Of a stretch of DNA of 64,000 nt, positions 31,801 through 45,290 are shown piece after piece. Source of the DNA: Trematomus loennbergii (taxonomy: Eukaryota; Chordata; Actinopteri; Perciformes; Nototheniidae); assembly GCA_012861695.1 (NCBI GenBank), contig JAAOOA010000539.1, positions 225,766 to 289,765 of the forward strand. The letters are read 5' to 3'. Position 1 is the first letter of the stretch, and every line of letters starts with the position of its first letter. The translations under genes were made by a program, and so were the position numbers. The notes beneath the pieces were generated by a model that was given only the letters and a program-made list of their open reading frames with translations, made no database searches and was not told the origin of the DNA.

Positions 31801-32126
31801 TAACACCTGTAGTGTTTTCAAATCTTTGTTAGAAGCATGCAGTGTTAGTGAACAATGAAAAGAAAAAATAGACTCACCCTGCTTGTCCTACAATAGCGCC
31901 ACGTGTTGTCTATGCTTCTTAATTTAGCTTGTTAACATTAAAATGCACAGTTATTCTCCGGATCCGCTGGCCGCCATCAAACACACAAACTTAAAGTTTC
32001 CTGCAAGCTAGTGAAGATTTGATTTAACCGGTTCTTCTTACCACTGTGTGTGAGCTCTTTGTTGTCTGATGGAAAGGCTGCGGGTCCGTTGAACAGCTGG
32101 CTTGGTTGGATCTCCCGGTTCGACGA

Positions 32127-32144
32127 GTCCCTGTGTGGTTGCCA
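32127..32144 (-). promoter_or_regulatory. Primer binding site candidate of E1
   Basis: On the minus strand, two bases after the LTR, is TGGCAACCACACAGGGAC. It begins TGG as primer sites do and lies at the same spacing as the E2 site. I could not match it to a particular tRNA. Confidence 0.6.
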
Positions 32145-32146
32145 AC

Positions 32147-32695
32147 TATTAGAAGTATCGATGTTCTCGCGTCCAGGAGAGGAGCTTAGAATGAAGAGAC
32201 TAATGGAGTCTCCGAAAAGGTTCAAATTGGTGAGTTTAATTAAATGGCACGATGATACAACAAGCAGAGGGTAAGGGAAAAGACAAAGCCGGTGTTGTCT
32301 CAGGTAGCTGCAGCAAAGTAGGAGTCCTGAATTGTCCTCTGCCGTTCCCTTTTATCCTCTCCTCGTTCCCTCCCGCTGTGTCGATAGGGGTACGTCCTCC
32401 TCGGTCTTCGATGTTTGACATCGCGTAAAACAGAGGACTTTGATATTCTGTATTCCCTGTCTACTTCCTTAAGCCTCTTCTCCTTCTTATCTCTTTCATG
32501 ACTTTCTATTTAATACCTTGTAAACAGCTGTAAGTTAGTTTAAAACATTGTTCGCGACATGCTACGTACTGAAGGATTTTCAGAATAAAAGCTCGGCATT
32601 GAGAACTTCCGGGTTTTTCACAATAAAACAGCTTTTAAAACTGACGATATATTTTAGACTAATTATGCTATTAACATTGATTTTAATTTCTAACA
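32147..32695 (-). repeat. 5' LTR of E1 (549 bp)
   Basis: Almost identical to 23568-24117. The minus-strand start is TGTTAGAAATTAAAATC at 32695. A TATA-like GATAAAAGG lies near 32348-32356 on the minus strand. Confidence 0.9.
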
Positions 32696-32699
32696 CTTG

Positions 32700-33652
32700 T
32701 CAATCTTAATCTGAAAATACAAAAACTGAAATATAGGTAAGAGAAGAAACTGACACTTGCCTTTCTTTGCCATCTTTTCTTCAGAAGACTTTTGTGATGT
32801 AATTCCCTCAATGCAGATCACACATGGACTGATCCATTATTTTAATTTAATAGGAGGGTAAATGGTATGGCGTGACGGGGTTGAAACAAACTGAGGGACG
32901 TGTGTCAATATTGCAATTTCATAGATAATTCAAGTATTTTTTCAGAATTTCTTTTTGATCAGTTAAAGTTGACAAGCATATGATTATATTAGCAGCAACA
33001 TTTTGGGATAATTGGCCATTTTGATTTGTTTAATATTAAATTAATATGTAATAATGCTTAGTGAGGAAATATGTCTGTCTTCTTCTAAGACAACCAATTT
33101 TTTAAAAACAACAAATATATATATATATATATTTAGTTTTACATTGTAATGCAAAACAACCTGTTCCATTAATTCATTGCCCTAAATACATTTTGTAGTT
33201 TCCTTTCATTTCAAATTGTTGAAGTAAGCTTGGGGGACTCAAAGGGCACCCGATTGTTTGTCTGAACACCTGGTTCTCTTGTGAATTAAGAACACTTGTG
33301 TTAGGGCATGAATTAACAATAAATAGGTTATATACAGTATAAAATACCACGTACTGTCCGCCCTCCCATGCCACCTTGGCATGACCTCTTGCCCCTCCTT
33401 TGAGGGAAATTTGGGTAAACTGGTCACAAAAATGTATAATATTTTTCTAGTTCTCTACCTGTGTTTTTAATTCTTGTTTTTATGCACCATGACACCAAGT
33501 CAAATTCCTCGTAGTGTAAACCTACCTGGTAAAAACCTGTTTCTGATTCTGATTCTGATTCTGATTAACTACACTAATGGTGAGCTGAAATATTGTACGT
33601 TTATCTAAACTAAAACTATTATTTAGAAATCAGATCATTAATTTCTCTAAGG
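32700..33652. other. Spacer with a retroelement tail
   Basis: About 33430-33568 ends in (GATTCT)n after 'CTACCTGGTAAAAACCTG', a tail type of fish non-LTR elements on the plus strand. The remainder is AT-rich with an AT microsatellite (33115-33132). No gene recognised. Confidence 0.5.
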
Positions 33653-34649
33653 TACAATGCCATGTTTTTTTATTCTGCTGCAACGCAAACATTTACCAAA
33701 ATTAGTATCAATAAAGTCCTTCTTATCTTATCTTATCTTTATCTCTGAATATTCTGTTGTGCAAATAGTCTTCAAGTGAAAGTCTTTTGACAATAAAAGC
33801 ACCGTCCAATTACAATCATTGCACCGGTTTTTACATATCTATGAATATGTTGACATACATACAGTGTAGGTAAGTGGATTGTGTTATATTTAAAGGTCAC
33901 CTATTATGCTCAAATGTCCCTGCATGATGAAAAGTGTGTGAAATGAAAGCAATGAGCTGTTTCACAGGTGACTGCCTCCCTCTAGTGGTACAGAACAATA
34001 AAGGGATGTTCTTACTCCAGCAAAACATCAGCTGATCATAAATCATGTCCACACAGGTTACAAAAATACACATTTAAATACATTTCGAACAATATTTCAC
34101 ATTTATTCAACGCTCAATGCTCACTAAGGCTAATGGTGTTGCTTCTGTGTTAACCACCATGCACTCTGACATTACTGTGCATACTTTTCTACATTATATG
34201 CAAACCACCACCTGTTCATGTTTTTATGAACCACACTCTGTGATTATGGAGCTGTTTATATTGAATATGCAGCTTTTGTTATGATTGCATCATAGACTTT
34301 TATATGCAGTCTCTGTACTTTTTTTTATTGCAAATTCGGTAAGGGATTTCTCCAGAAAAACTCTCATCTTGTATTCCTCTAATTCAGCAACTTGTGGGAT
34401 AGATTAGGGGGGGGGGGTTTATGTAAATTGTAGTGGTTTATAAGAAGAGGCAAACCGTGCATAAAAAGGTGAAGTTTGTCGCAAAAGTAAAACATATCAC
34501 TGATATAAAATAATCTCTTCATACTTAGGGTCAATTTGATACAAACTCATGCTTAGCAGCCACACATTAGTCATATTTACAAGATACTAAGGTGAAATGT
34601 GAACAATTTAAGATGTAATTTGGATTTTAAATAAACCTGGATTACCCTG

Positions 34650-35218
34650 GTAACATCAGCAGGAGAGGACTCTTTAAAGTAGAGACACTACATACTGATA
34701 TACACCTGAACATCAGCAGGAGAGGACTCTTTAAAGTAGAGACACTACATACTGATATACAACTGAACATCAGCAGGAGAGGACTCTTTAAAGTAGAGAC
34801 ACTACATACTGATATACACCTGAACATCAGCAGGAGAGGACTCTTTAAAGTAGAGACACTACATACTGATATACAACTGAACATCAGCAGGAGAGGACTC
34901 TTTAAAGTAGAGACACTACATACTGATATACACCTGAACATCAGCAGGAGAGGACTCTTTAAAGTAGAGACACTACATACTGATATACACCTGGACATCA
35001 GCAGGAGAGGACTCTTTAAAGTAGAGACACTACATACTGATATACACCTGAACATCAGCAGGAGAGGACTCTTTAAAGTAGAGACACTACATACTGATAT
35101 ACACCTGAACATCAGCAGGAGAGGACTCTTTAAAGTAGAGACACTACATACTGATATACACCTGAACATCAGCAGGAGAGGACTCTTTAAAGTAGAGACA
35201 CTACATACTGATATACAC
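34650..35218 (-). repeat. 57-bp minisatellite, array 3 (about 10 units)
   Basis: Same unit and orientation as array 1, in the equivalent place of copy B. Some units read 'ATACAACTGAACATC' instead of 'ATACACCTGAACATC', a variant also seen as its complement in array 2. Confidence 0.95.
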
Positions 35219-35917
35219 ATTCATTTATTATTTTTCTTAATCCTAAAAATAAATAAAAAATGCAAATTTTATCAAATATTTTTTTAATAAAAAAAACAAC
35301 ACTGAGATTTTGTCCTCTTAGCTTTTTTTATTAACAAGAAAAACCCCAACATTTTATTTTGTACAGACATGTAAATGTGGCACTCATATCACATCTTGAA
35401 AATAGAAACACAATTTATTACAAACTCAACCTGTTAGCTTTTCTTTTAATGTGTTTTATTTCCTCTTCAAACTTTCATTTATGCATTCACACATTGAGAC
35501 TTAGTAACACATTGAAGACATTTAGAATAAAATATCTACAATGAAAGAAGCTCTGGGTGCTTTCTCTCTCTCATGCTTTACAAGAGAAACAACAACATAC
35601 AAATAAATCAATATCGATATTCAACAAATATTTAGAGCAAAGTTTACATTTCCATGCAGAGAAATATGAGTTGAGGTTAACAGAAATCCTCCTGAGCAGT
35701 GACAGCCTCCATGGCTAAACAGACACAGGAAGGAGCGCCGCCTAAAGAAACTCCAACATCTACAGAACAACTCATGAGAAGATGTTAAAGCACATCCCAT
35801 AATGTTTGATTGACAGCTGATCTCTGTGCAGTGAAGACATGAACAATCAGCTCTCAGCAACAATGATGGACACACAATGAGTTTAAGAAGTAGAAGAGTT
35901 CCTCAAATGACTTCAGC

Positions 35918-37639
<1,722 letters not shown>

Positions 37640-37885
37640 CTAGTGTGAGTGTGATCTGATCATGTGAGTGTGCAGTGAATAGGGCCTGTCAGCTCATGCA
37701 CTGGTTACACCCATCAGGAAGTATGACGCAATTGATAAGGGGGGAGGTTGTTAAAGAGACAGTACGTTCCAAAGTCCACTCTCACTGCTTCCTTCAGTAA
37801 ATGTGAGAGTTTTCAGGCTGATCAAACTGTGAAAACACAAGGTGCTTTGAGGCTCTCTCGCTGACTTAATGAGAGATTTCTGCAA

Positions 37886-38055
37886 GTATACCGTTGTATA
37901 TTATCTTTCCAGTCAGGCTGTTGTGATATAAGCAGAGTTGGAAAGTACATTTACTCAAGTATTGTAGCTCGGTAGTTATCAATATAGTTATACTTTACTT
38001 GAGTATAGATAATACACACACACATACTCTAAATGTGTTTCCCCCCCTTATGTAC
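37886..38055. repeat. Fragment of a common fish repeat
   Basis: 'AGTTGGAAAGTACATTTACT' and 'CAAGTATTGTA', then later 'ATACTTTACTTGAGTAT', form a partly self-complementary pair typical of a widespread fish MITE. Ends are not defined. Confidence 0.45.
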
Positions 38056-38653
38056 TGTTAGTGATTCTTGAACCCCGAGAGCAGGAGAGACTGAAAAGAG
38101 TCAAGGCAAGCTTATACAAGTTAACAGCATTTAATTACACAAAAGATGCGGTGGTTTACAAAAGAAATGTGCTCGTTGGTGATTTCTCCCTGCCAGCTGT
38201 TTTGGCCCGCGTCCACGCTGGGTCAGCTGGGGGCAAAGAGAGAGAGAGATCCTTCTTGGGTCTCCCGGGTAAGACCTGTAGTCTTCTCCTATTGGCCGGC
38301 CGTCGACGGGGGCGTGTCCAATGCAAATCCTGTCGGTTTCTGCTGCTAAATTACATCACTCTGATGTCTGTGGTCATCTAAACATTCCCTAATAACCCTC
38401 ATTCCAGCGTCAATAAATGAGTGTTAAACTCAGGGTGTTTAGTGTACAACATCACGTTATTTCACCTTCAATTCACGGTTTGAAAACGTAGCATTTCGCC
38501 ACAAGCTAATGCTAACCGGAAATGACGAAATTCACCAGCGGAAAACCGGAAGTCACATGTGAAATCTTCGGTTTTCAGAATAAAACAGATTTAAATGAAA
38601 TAGTGTATTTCATTCAAATTACGCCACATCAACATTGATTTTAATATCTAACA
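38056..38653 (-). repeat. 3' LTR of E2 (598 bp)
   Basis: Matches 45291-45750 closely over its first 450 bases. It then has a segment (38517-38653, with 'AAAACCGGAAGTCACATGTG') that the other LTR lacks. Confidence 0.85.
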
Positions 38654-39070
38654 ATCCCTCCTTTCACACCTTTTAAGGTGTGAACACAACACTGGAATCA
38701 ATGAGTTCTTCATAAAACTGCTTTTAAACTGACGGTATGTTTTAGACTAAATTATGCCATAAAACATTGATTTTAATTTCTAACAATCCCTCCTTTCAAA
38801 GTGTGAACACAATACTGAAATCAATGAGTTCTTCATCTGAACTTTGCATAGTACATAACTCATATAAAAAACATACTATCAAAATGGAATGGTTCAAATA
38901 ACAGTCATCAAAAATACAAAAAATACTTCGGTTGGTCTTCAACATAAGTTTTCCTTTGTGCTTAAACTTCTAGTTTTAACATTCAATATCACTTTTCAAA
39001 ATAGCAGCAATTAGCTTGGTTTTTACAATCCCTCCTTTCATACCCTTTAAGGTATGAACATAATACTGAA
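38654..39070 (-). repeat. Repeated LTR-end and purine-tract segments of E2
   Basis: 'AATCCCTCCTTTCACACC' with 'TTTTAAGGTGTGAACAC' (38654), a second LTR-end piece ending TTTCTAACA (about 38785) followed by 'ATCCCTCCTTTCAAAGTGTG', and a third module at 39027 ('ATCCCTCCTTTCATACCC'). Each is followed by 'ATGAGTTCTTCATCTGAACT'-type sequence. The region is therefore a stepwise duplication of the 3' purine-tract neighbourhood. Confidence 0.75.
39028..39058 (-). promoter_or_regulatory. Hairpin plus purine tract module in E2
   Basis: CCCTCCTTT abuts TTCATACC...GGTATGAA (8-bp arms, 6-base loop). Compared with the 38654 module, two arm positions differ and remain paired. Confidence 0.65.
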
Positions 39071-42000
39071 ATCAATGAGTTCTTCATCTGAACTTTGCAT
39101 AGTACATAACTCATAAAGGGTAGAAAATACAAATAGTAACTATACATATTTATCATAAATGCGAAGTTTTTCATTTGTGCATAACTTCTAGCTTAAACCT
39201 TTAATATCACTTCGTAAAATAGCAGCAATTAGCTTGGTATGGAAAACGTCGAACTCCCTCCTTTCACATCATATATATCATCTTCATACTGTATCTGGTG
39301 TAAAGGCACTTGTTCTTTCACAAAATATAAGAAGGATAAAACTATCTGAAAATATTACTCTTTATTTAAACAATCCTATCCTCTTCAGTGTTGCACACTC
39401 CCTTTTCCAACTAATGTCTAGCGCTATTCTATCGGTCTGTTTTTATGTGACTGTTTGTGTCATCCTTTTACTGTGTCTCTGGTGTGATTTAGGAATCTCT
39501 GCTGGTTATATCAGATATAGTTCTCCCCATCCACATTCTTGTTGGTTGTGGGACAGAGGAATATCATTCAGAACCTGCTGATATCTGAATCTTAATACTC
39601 GGCATATGTTACAAACAAAATAAAACATCTTCATGGTGAACTAAATAACATATTTCAATAGCTCAAATGTCTGATGAGCATCTGTGTTGTTCCTAAATAA
39701 AATCCTTGTAATCTTTTTCAAATCTAAATATAACAATGAACTATTCCTGTTTGTGGTAAAGACACACTAACGTTATGTAATACAATTTCATTATGGATTT
39801 AAAAACAACTGAAGTCATAATGCTGTCAGAGTGTGGTTTCCTGAGTGTATCTGTCCTATAAAAAGGTACGTCATTCTCTGCTTGGCTCGTGTGCAGAAAT
39901 CCCATCAGTTGCACCTGGCAATACTGCTTCTACCTGTCTATTATCAAGCTGAAAAATGAATACAGAATTCCAACATACTGTCATCAAATGTCTTTCTATT
40001 ATAAATTCAATGTATATCCCCATAATGACCTAAACAGTAAAGTCCATGGCTTTTACTTCTATTTCTTTACCAGGCTAGTTACAAGATGTTGTCTAAATTA
40101 AATTCTGTGTCATTACATTACTATGTTTTAGCTTAACTGTAATATGTTCTTTCTATATGTCAAACCTCAGTTACTCTAATGTCTGTTAAAATATTACAAA
40201 ATTGTTTCATTATCACAAGTCAACTTCTTTGGTATTCCATTCTGGAATTACATCTCTCACAGTAGCCCCTTGGCCACTGCATCTGTGTTACCTGTTCAAA
40301 ATGCAATCAATATTTAGAAACATGTCAACATTCATCAAACAGTATCTTATCCCCAGATATGGAGCAGGTTCATTCTAAAACTATCATTCAATGCTCAGTT
40401 TGAACATCTAGGTTGGGGCAGAAGGTTTCTTTCAATCCCTAAAAGAAAAATTTAAATTGTGAATTTGACAGCCATGTTGACATTATACATTATACACTCT
40501 CCCCCCTTTTTACACATGAACTCATGTGTAATAAAATCCTGAAATGGGGAGGAAAGAAAACTTTCAGTTACATTTTGGTTAGAGACATAGCAATTTTACA
40601 TCCATTATTATTATTATCTTTCCACAGTAAACACCTCAGTGAAAATAAGTGTTTCTCTTCATCTTTCAGTCCTAAAAGAAACAGAATCTTCAAATTATAG
40701 TTTGAGTTTTTCATTTGCAAAACGCCAACTCCTGTGGGAGTAAAATATCATCAAGTAGATTAGAAACGGGTCCCATGTGCGGTTTCCCATTTTTTGGAAT
40801 TATAGGAAACCTCTCGTTTCCCTTGGAGCTCCAAAATAATATGTTAGTCCAAAACCATGCTTGGTTAGTTATTGTTTTAGAATCATGCAGTTACACTGAT
40901 CACATGCCGGCATTCATTCACACTCATACCGTCTGGTTGTCAAGTCAAGTGTGGTCAGGTACACCCCAGAGTCAGTCATTGACAGTGCTTTTGTCACACT
41001 GTCAGTCAGGGTCAAAGGTCATTTGGTCTCGGTCTTTTGGCCATGTCGTGCTCTGCAGAGTCTTTACAGAGGTAATTCAGCATAGGCGGGTACCCTTTAT
41101 CTACAAAAATATGTCATATGCGGAGCGCCATTCCTTATTCATTCACGATTTCAACTATGATTTTCAAGATGGTTCTAACTTTTCATTGGGACTTCTGCCT
41201 CCCACCTTTCTTGAAATTTGGTACAAAATTCACTTCCTTATAGTACTACTACTGCAGTTTATTTACACCTAATTAGTATTAAAATGTCTAAAATATCTTT
41301 TCAGAAACGTATGTACATGTGGCTATTATCTTGAGTCAAAACATTATTAGGATCTGTGTAGCTCTGCATTTCATAACTCCTTATAATGTCACTTAAACCC
41401 CTTTTCTGGTCTACTTAAAAAACAATGTTAATCCCCTTAGCAGTGTGTGGAACCTTGGGTGTTCGAACATGCAGCAATTACTCCCTCCTTCATCAAGGAT
41501 TTAAAACAGAAGTCATTTCATATTTCCATCTTAAAGCCCTCCTATGGTGATAACTATGCCACAATGGTGAAATCAATACTTTAGATTGGAATACTATATT
41601 TGGCTTGGTCCTAGCTCTCCCTTTAACATTATCCATACAAATAAAGATGTGTCTGAATTTATACAGTGGTTCCTAAAACTATCCCTTTAATCTGTAATCA
41701 ATATTGTAACAAATTAAATCACCACTTTATTCACACATGAATAAGAATCTCTTAACGAACAATTTGTTAACATGATGGAAAGATTGAAGAATATAGTTCT
41801 ACTCTGTACTCAAACACCCACTGCTTAAAGTGTAGTGAATGTTTCCATCATGTCTCCCCCTTTATCCCTCAGTGTGTTTTAGAATGATTCTCATTTTACT
41901 TTAATAGTTTCCTTTTTACTGCTATTTTAATTTACCAATTGATTAATTCATGGTTAATACATCTTTTTGTCTTTGGTTAATACATCTTTTTGTCTTTACG

Positions 42001-42194
42001 TATTTATTAAGTCAATTCAAGTTCTTTAAATGTGGTCACTTTTATGTGCGTTTTGTGAATAAGTGTGTTTATGTGTAAACTCACTCATTCCCGTTTTCCT
42101 GTTCTCCTCCCCTGGTTTTCTCAAGCCGTGACCCCGGCCTCCTCACTTCCAATCGACCATGCCAATCCTCTGATTCTGTCTTCTCTTCAGTCCA
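39071..42194 (-). other. E2 interior 3' region, no intact gene
   Basis: Non-coding on the sense strand. It contains another hairpin/purine module (40499-40532) and blocks shared with E1 (from about 41395). A 185-codon frame on the plus strand at 40715-41272 is antisense to the element and shows no recognised domain, so I do not call it a gene. Confidence 0.45.
40499..40532 (-). promoter_or_regulatory. Hairpin plus purine tract module in E2, strong stem
   Basis: CTCCCCCCTTT (plus strand) abuts a 10-bp-arm palindrome, TTACACATGA and TCATGTGTAA with a 2-base loop. It is an unrelated arm sequence with the same layout as the other modules. Confidence 0.65.
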
Positions 42195-44042
42195 TCAGCT
42201 CTTGAATCCATCGGCTGTAACTTCCTCCTTTAATTCCTGATGTTTAGTGTCATGGTGAATGAGATGTAGTCTCCATTCTTCTGGGGGTTTCACTTCTAGT
42301 CCCACCACGTCTCTTAGGCGTTCCTGGACTGATTTAGGAAGGGCGTTAATGACCGCATTCTTCCACAACATTATGACAGCCGGAGAAGCGTCATGTCGTT
42401 CTCCAGTGCTGTCCTCCCACACTCCTTCACATCTCTTCAGGAAAGCATGCATGTCTTCCTCCGTTCCTTTTCTCAGGCTGTTGAGGGCTTGTAAACTGCG
42501 TGTTGTTGGGTAGATGCTACGAATAGCAGCCCAATACCTCGACCTGATTTGGTTGAACGAAATGTCATCTGGAGAGTTGGTGCATTTGGCCTTGGAATCT
42601 ACTGCTCTTGCCTCTAGTCTTCCTTCTATCCGTCCAAGCAGTGCCCTTATGTCTCCCAGGCACAGGTGGTCTTGGACAGTATATTTCTCCAGATCATTCA
42701 CCCACTTCTGTCCTCCTTGGGTGAGTGGCGGTAGCTTTGCCACTAATGATTCCATGTCCCTGTGAGCCCATGGTTGGTAGTCAAATCCTCCTCTCTCAGC
42801 CGCTATCAATGGCATGAAGGTATGTGCACTGGTCTTGGTTCTTCCAGCTTTGGGGCATGTCCCAGGGTATTCGTCCCTACTATTGTTCTCTGAGGGAGAT
42901 GCAAATCTGCGTCGTTGCTGTGACTGTTCTTGGTAGGGGGAGTATCTACTGGTTACAAACTGTGCACTGCCGTCGTCGTCATCTTCATCTCCTTTGGAAT
43001 AGTCTTTGTCAGGAGAGTAATTTGTTCGGCGTTTTGTTTGAGATTCTCCCCATTTTTGAGTTATTTGTCGTTTTCTTTCTTCCTTTATTTCTTGGAATCT
43101 TTCATCTGCAGAATGTGTTGGTTCAGGAGAGCAACCAGTTCGGTAATTTTTCTCTTCTTGCTCTTTTTCCCATCTTTTCCTTTCTTCTTGTTCTTGTCTT
43201 TGTCTTTCTTCCATTCTTTTGATGAGTTCTGCTTCCATTCTTTTGATGAGTTCTGCTTCCATTCTGATGAGTTCTGCTTCCATTCTTCTGTTGAACTCTT
43301 CCTCTCTGATGTGTTCTGCTTCCATTCTTCTTTTGAACTCTTCCTCTCTGATGAGTTCTGCTTCCATTCTGATGAGTTCTGCTTCCTTCAGCTGGTTGAC
43401 ACTGGATAGGATTCTTACCTCAAACGCCAATTCTTTCACATTTGGGGCTTGAATTGATGCTTGGTGAGAAGGGTTGTTCTCTGATATGTCGGGAGGAGGC
43501 ACTTCGGTCAGGCTTGGAAACTGCTTTGGAGTTTGGATAACTGGAGCCTCTTCTGTTATTTCTGCTGTGTCTTCATTTACTGGCAGATCTGCTGCTTCTA
43601 CCAAATGTAAGCTTGTTGTCAATCCCTTGCTGGCATATTTTAGATGGAGTATCAGACTTGTAACTCTAGCTTTTCTTTCTTCAGCTTTGTTCATAGCGCT
43701 TTTTTCAGGTCCATACCACGAGGGTCGTCCAGCTTTGATCCATGCCTCTTGCTGTTGTAGGTATTCTCCATTCTCATATTCAACTACTGCTTTTCTATGG
43801 GCTTTCGTTGGTCCAGGTTTATCATCTGCTGGAATCAATCCTCTCGTTTGCCACTGCTTGAACAGTTTCTCTATTCTGTTCCATGTCTTCTGTCTATCTT
43901 TTGGCGCTGTCATAGCATCTGACCTGATGTTTACCCTCTCCTTAATATCTGCAGTTGAGCCTGGCATTGAGAATGCTCTTAACTTAGTGTCATTTAGTGA
44001 CATATTTCTTAAGTAGTTGGATATAGTTATTAAATGTATCAA
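42195..44042 (-). CDS. Gag of E2: matrix side, coiled coil, capsid
   Basis: A 615-codon open frame, the longest intact retroviral frame in the window. The reading start at 44042 gives 'MIHLITISN'. A better start may be the Met at residue 14 ('MSLNDTKLRAF'), which aligns with E1. Residues 14-100 are conserved with E1 gag. Residues 215-298 are a Glu/Arg-rich coiled coil built of 'MEAELIR'-type repeats, encoded by a DNA tandem repeat (about 43200-43390). Residues 406-600 look like a retroviral capsid: 'YQPWAHRDMESLVAKLPPL', and a major-homology-like block G526-x2-E529-x4-F534-x2-R537. No CCHC knuckle follows: the frame ends and non-coding 3' sequence begins, so the nucleocapsid and pol have been deleted. 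The product could still be made if the LTR is active. Confidence 0.75.
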   Translation of the reverse strand: MIHLITISNYLRNMSLNDTKLRAFSMPGSTADIKERVNIRSDAMTAPKDRQKTWNRIEKLFKQWQTRGLIPADDKPGPTKAHRKAVVEYENGEYLQQQEAWIKAGRPSWYGPEKSAMNKAEERKARVTSLILHLKYASKGLTTSLHLVEAADLPVNEDTAEITEEAPVIQTPKQFPSLTEVPPPDISENNPSHQASIQAPNVKELAFEVRILSSVNQLKEAELIRMEAELIREEEFKRRMEAEHIREEEFNRRMEAELIRMEAELIKRMEAELIKRMEERQRQEQEERKRWEKEQEEKNYRTGCSPEPTHSADERFQEIKEERKRQITQKWGESQTKRRTNYSPDKDYSKGDEDDDDGSAQFVTSRYSPYQEQSQQRRRFASPSENNSRDEYPGTCPKAGRTKTSAHTFMPLIAAERGGFDYQPWAHRDMESLVAKLPPLTQGGQKWVNDLEKYTVQDHLCLGDIRALLGRIEGRLEARAVDSKAKCTNSPDDISFNQIRSRYWAAIRSIYPTTRSLQALNSLRKGTEEDMHAFLKRCEGVWEDSTGERHDASPAVIMLWKNAVINALPKSVQERLRDVVGLEVKPPEEWRLHLIHHDTKHQELKEEVTADGFKS

Positions 44043-44129
44043 AGATGAATCACTAATCTACTGAATAGTACCTTCTGTCCTGATAAAAAATATCCTATGT
44101 CGTCCGAACTTAACTTCAATATCTGGGAT

Positions 44130-44300
44130 TCTTTTTTAGTTTTTTTTTTTTTTTTTTTAATAAAAAATTAATAAAGTAAATTAGAAATTATGCAAATTTT
44201 AAAATCAGAAATAAAAAAAATAAAAAATGTACAGTGTATGGTTTTGACCTTTAAAATATGAAAATTCAAATAAACTGTGTACAGTGTATTCTGAAGTTTA
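44130..44300. other. Poly-T and AT-rich stretch upstream of E2 gag
   Basis: A T20-type run at 44138-44158 and A-rich sequence lie at the same place relative to gag as the poly-T run in E1 (30215). This supports collinearity of the leaders. Confidence 0.6.
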
Positions 44301-45270
44301 TGAAATTATGCAAATGTCATAACTACAATACTTCAATTCAGAGAAATCACATGTAATCTTTATCTGTGTGTGGTGAAGAATGTATTGACTGTAACACTTA
44401 TGTCCGCTAGGGGAGCTGTTCTATTTTTAACTCCTTTCAAATGTATCAACTAATACTTCCGGTTCATAAACCTAATTCCGGTTTATTTACCCAAATAAAG
44501 TTCAAATTACTTTCTTTGAAAAGCATGAAAAACAAAAACAACTTAATCTACTCTCAATGTTCATCTACACCATCCCTGTGTATCCACCATCCCAGTAGTT
44601 ACCAGTTGTATCACCTAGTAATGCCAACTGGCTAGCTAACTAGCTTAGCATTAACCTCATGTGACTGGGGGAAGGGGAGGGGAACAATGGGAACATTTGG
44701 TGCAATTGAAAACCACACTGCTTGAAACACTCCAATACAAACTTCATTTATCTTAGCTCTAAATTCTATAGATGCTGACCTTAAAAGCTGATCTTATACC
44801 AATCTTGTACACAATCTTTCCGGCTTAGAACATCACACAAAAATATACTTTTCGGCTTAAGAACTCCACACAATATACTTTATTAAACGAGACTACGCCG
44901 GTTTAACACATCAAACATATAAACTAACATGAACGGACCCAGTCCAGTGCTAAACAGAGCATGGCTCGTACCTCCCCAGAGATCTTAACACTATTTGGAG
45001 CCAGTCCAATGTAAACCAGATAATCTCTAGTGCCTTCCCAAAGGTCTTTAATATTCACATTAATCGGGCGGCGCCGAAGAAACACTATAAACAAAACCGC
45101 ACCACCAACGCTTGCACCTAATGTAAGTTATTTAACTATACAGTTTTTTAATTAAACAGGTAACTGTCTCACCTGTGATTTCGGCCCAGCCAAAAAATCC
45201 TCTATCTGCCGCCTGTTGTGATGCTAGTTAGCTGCAGCTTTCCTCTCTTCCAGTGGTGTCCAGTCTCAGA
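44301..45270 (-). other. E2 leader, non-coding
   Basis: No open frame of note. Two 'AGCCAGTCCAATG'/'CCCAGTCCAGTG' blocks near 44940 and 45003 with 'CTCCCCAGAGATCTT' and 'CTTCCCAAAGGTCTT' form an imperfect 65-bp direct repeat. It may include packaging signals by position. Confidence 0.5.
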
Positions 45271-45288
45271 GTCCACCCAGGGACGCCA
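45271..45288 (-). promoter_or_regulatory. Primer binding site of E2, tRNA-Asn type
   Basis: The minus strand, two bases after the LTR, reads TGGCGTCCCTGGGTGGAC. It matches the complement of the 3' end of vertebrate tRNA-Asn(GTT) at 17 of 18 positions, as I know that tRNA. Confidence 0.75.
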
Positions 45289-45290
45289 AA

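Larger units (their letters stand above)
23568..32695 (-). mobile_element. Retrovirus-like element E1, complete ends, no pol
   Basis: Two near-identical LTRs (550 and 549 bp) bound 8 kb of interior. CTTG flanks both outer edges (23564-23567 and 32696-32699), a 4-bp target duplication. Minus-strand order: 5' LTR, primer site, leader with a 42-bp array, gag fragment with zinc knuckle, Env-leader-like frame, decayed sequence with several hairpin/purine modules, purine tract, 3' LTR. I see no protease, reverse transcriptase, RNase H or integrase. The few LTR differences (small indels) point to recent insertion, so the element was probably moved by another element's enzymes. It is related to E2 (38056-45886). 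Confidence 0.85.

Noticed and set aside
40715..41272. 185-codon plus-strand frame in E2 as a gene
   Set aside because: Antisense to the element, no domain, and the matching part of E1 has no such frame.
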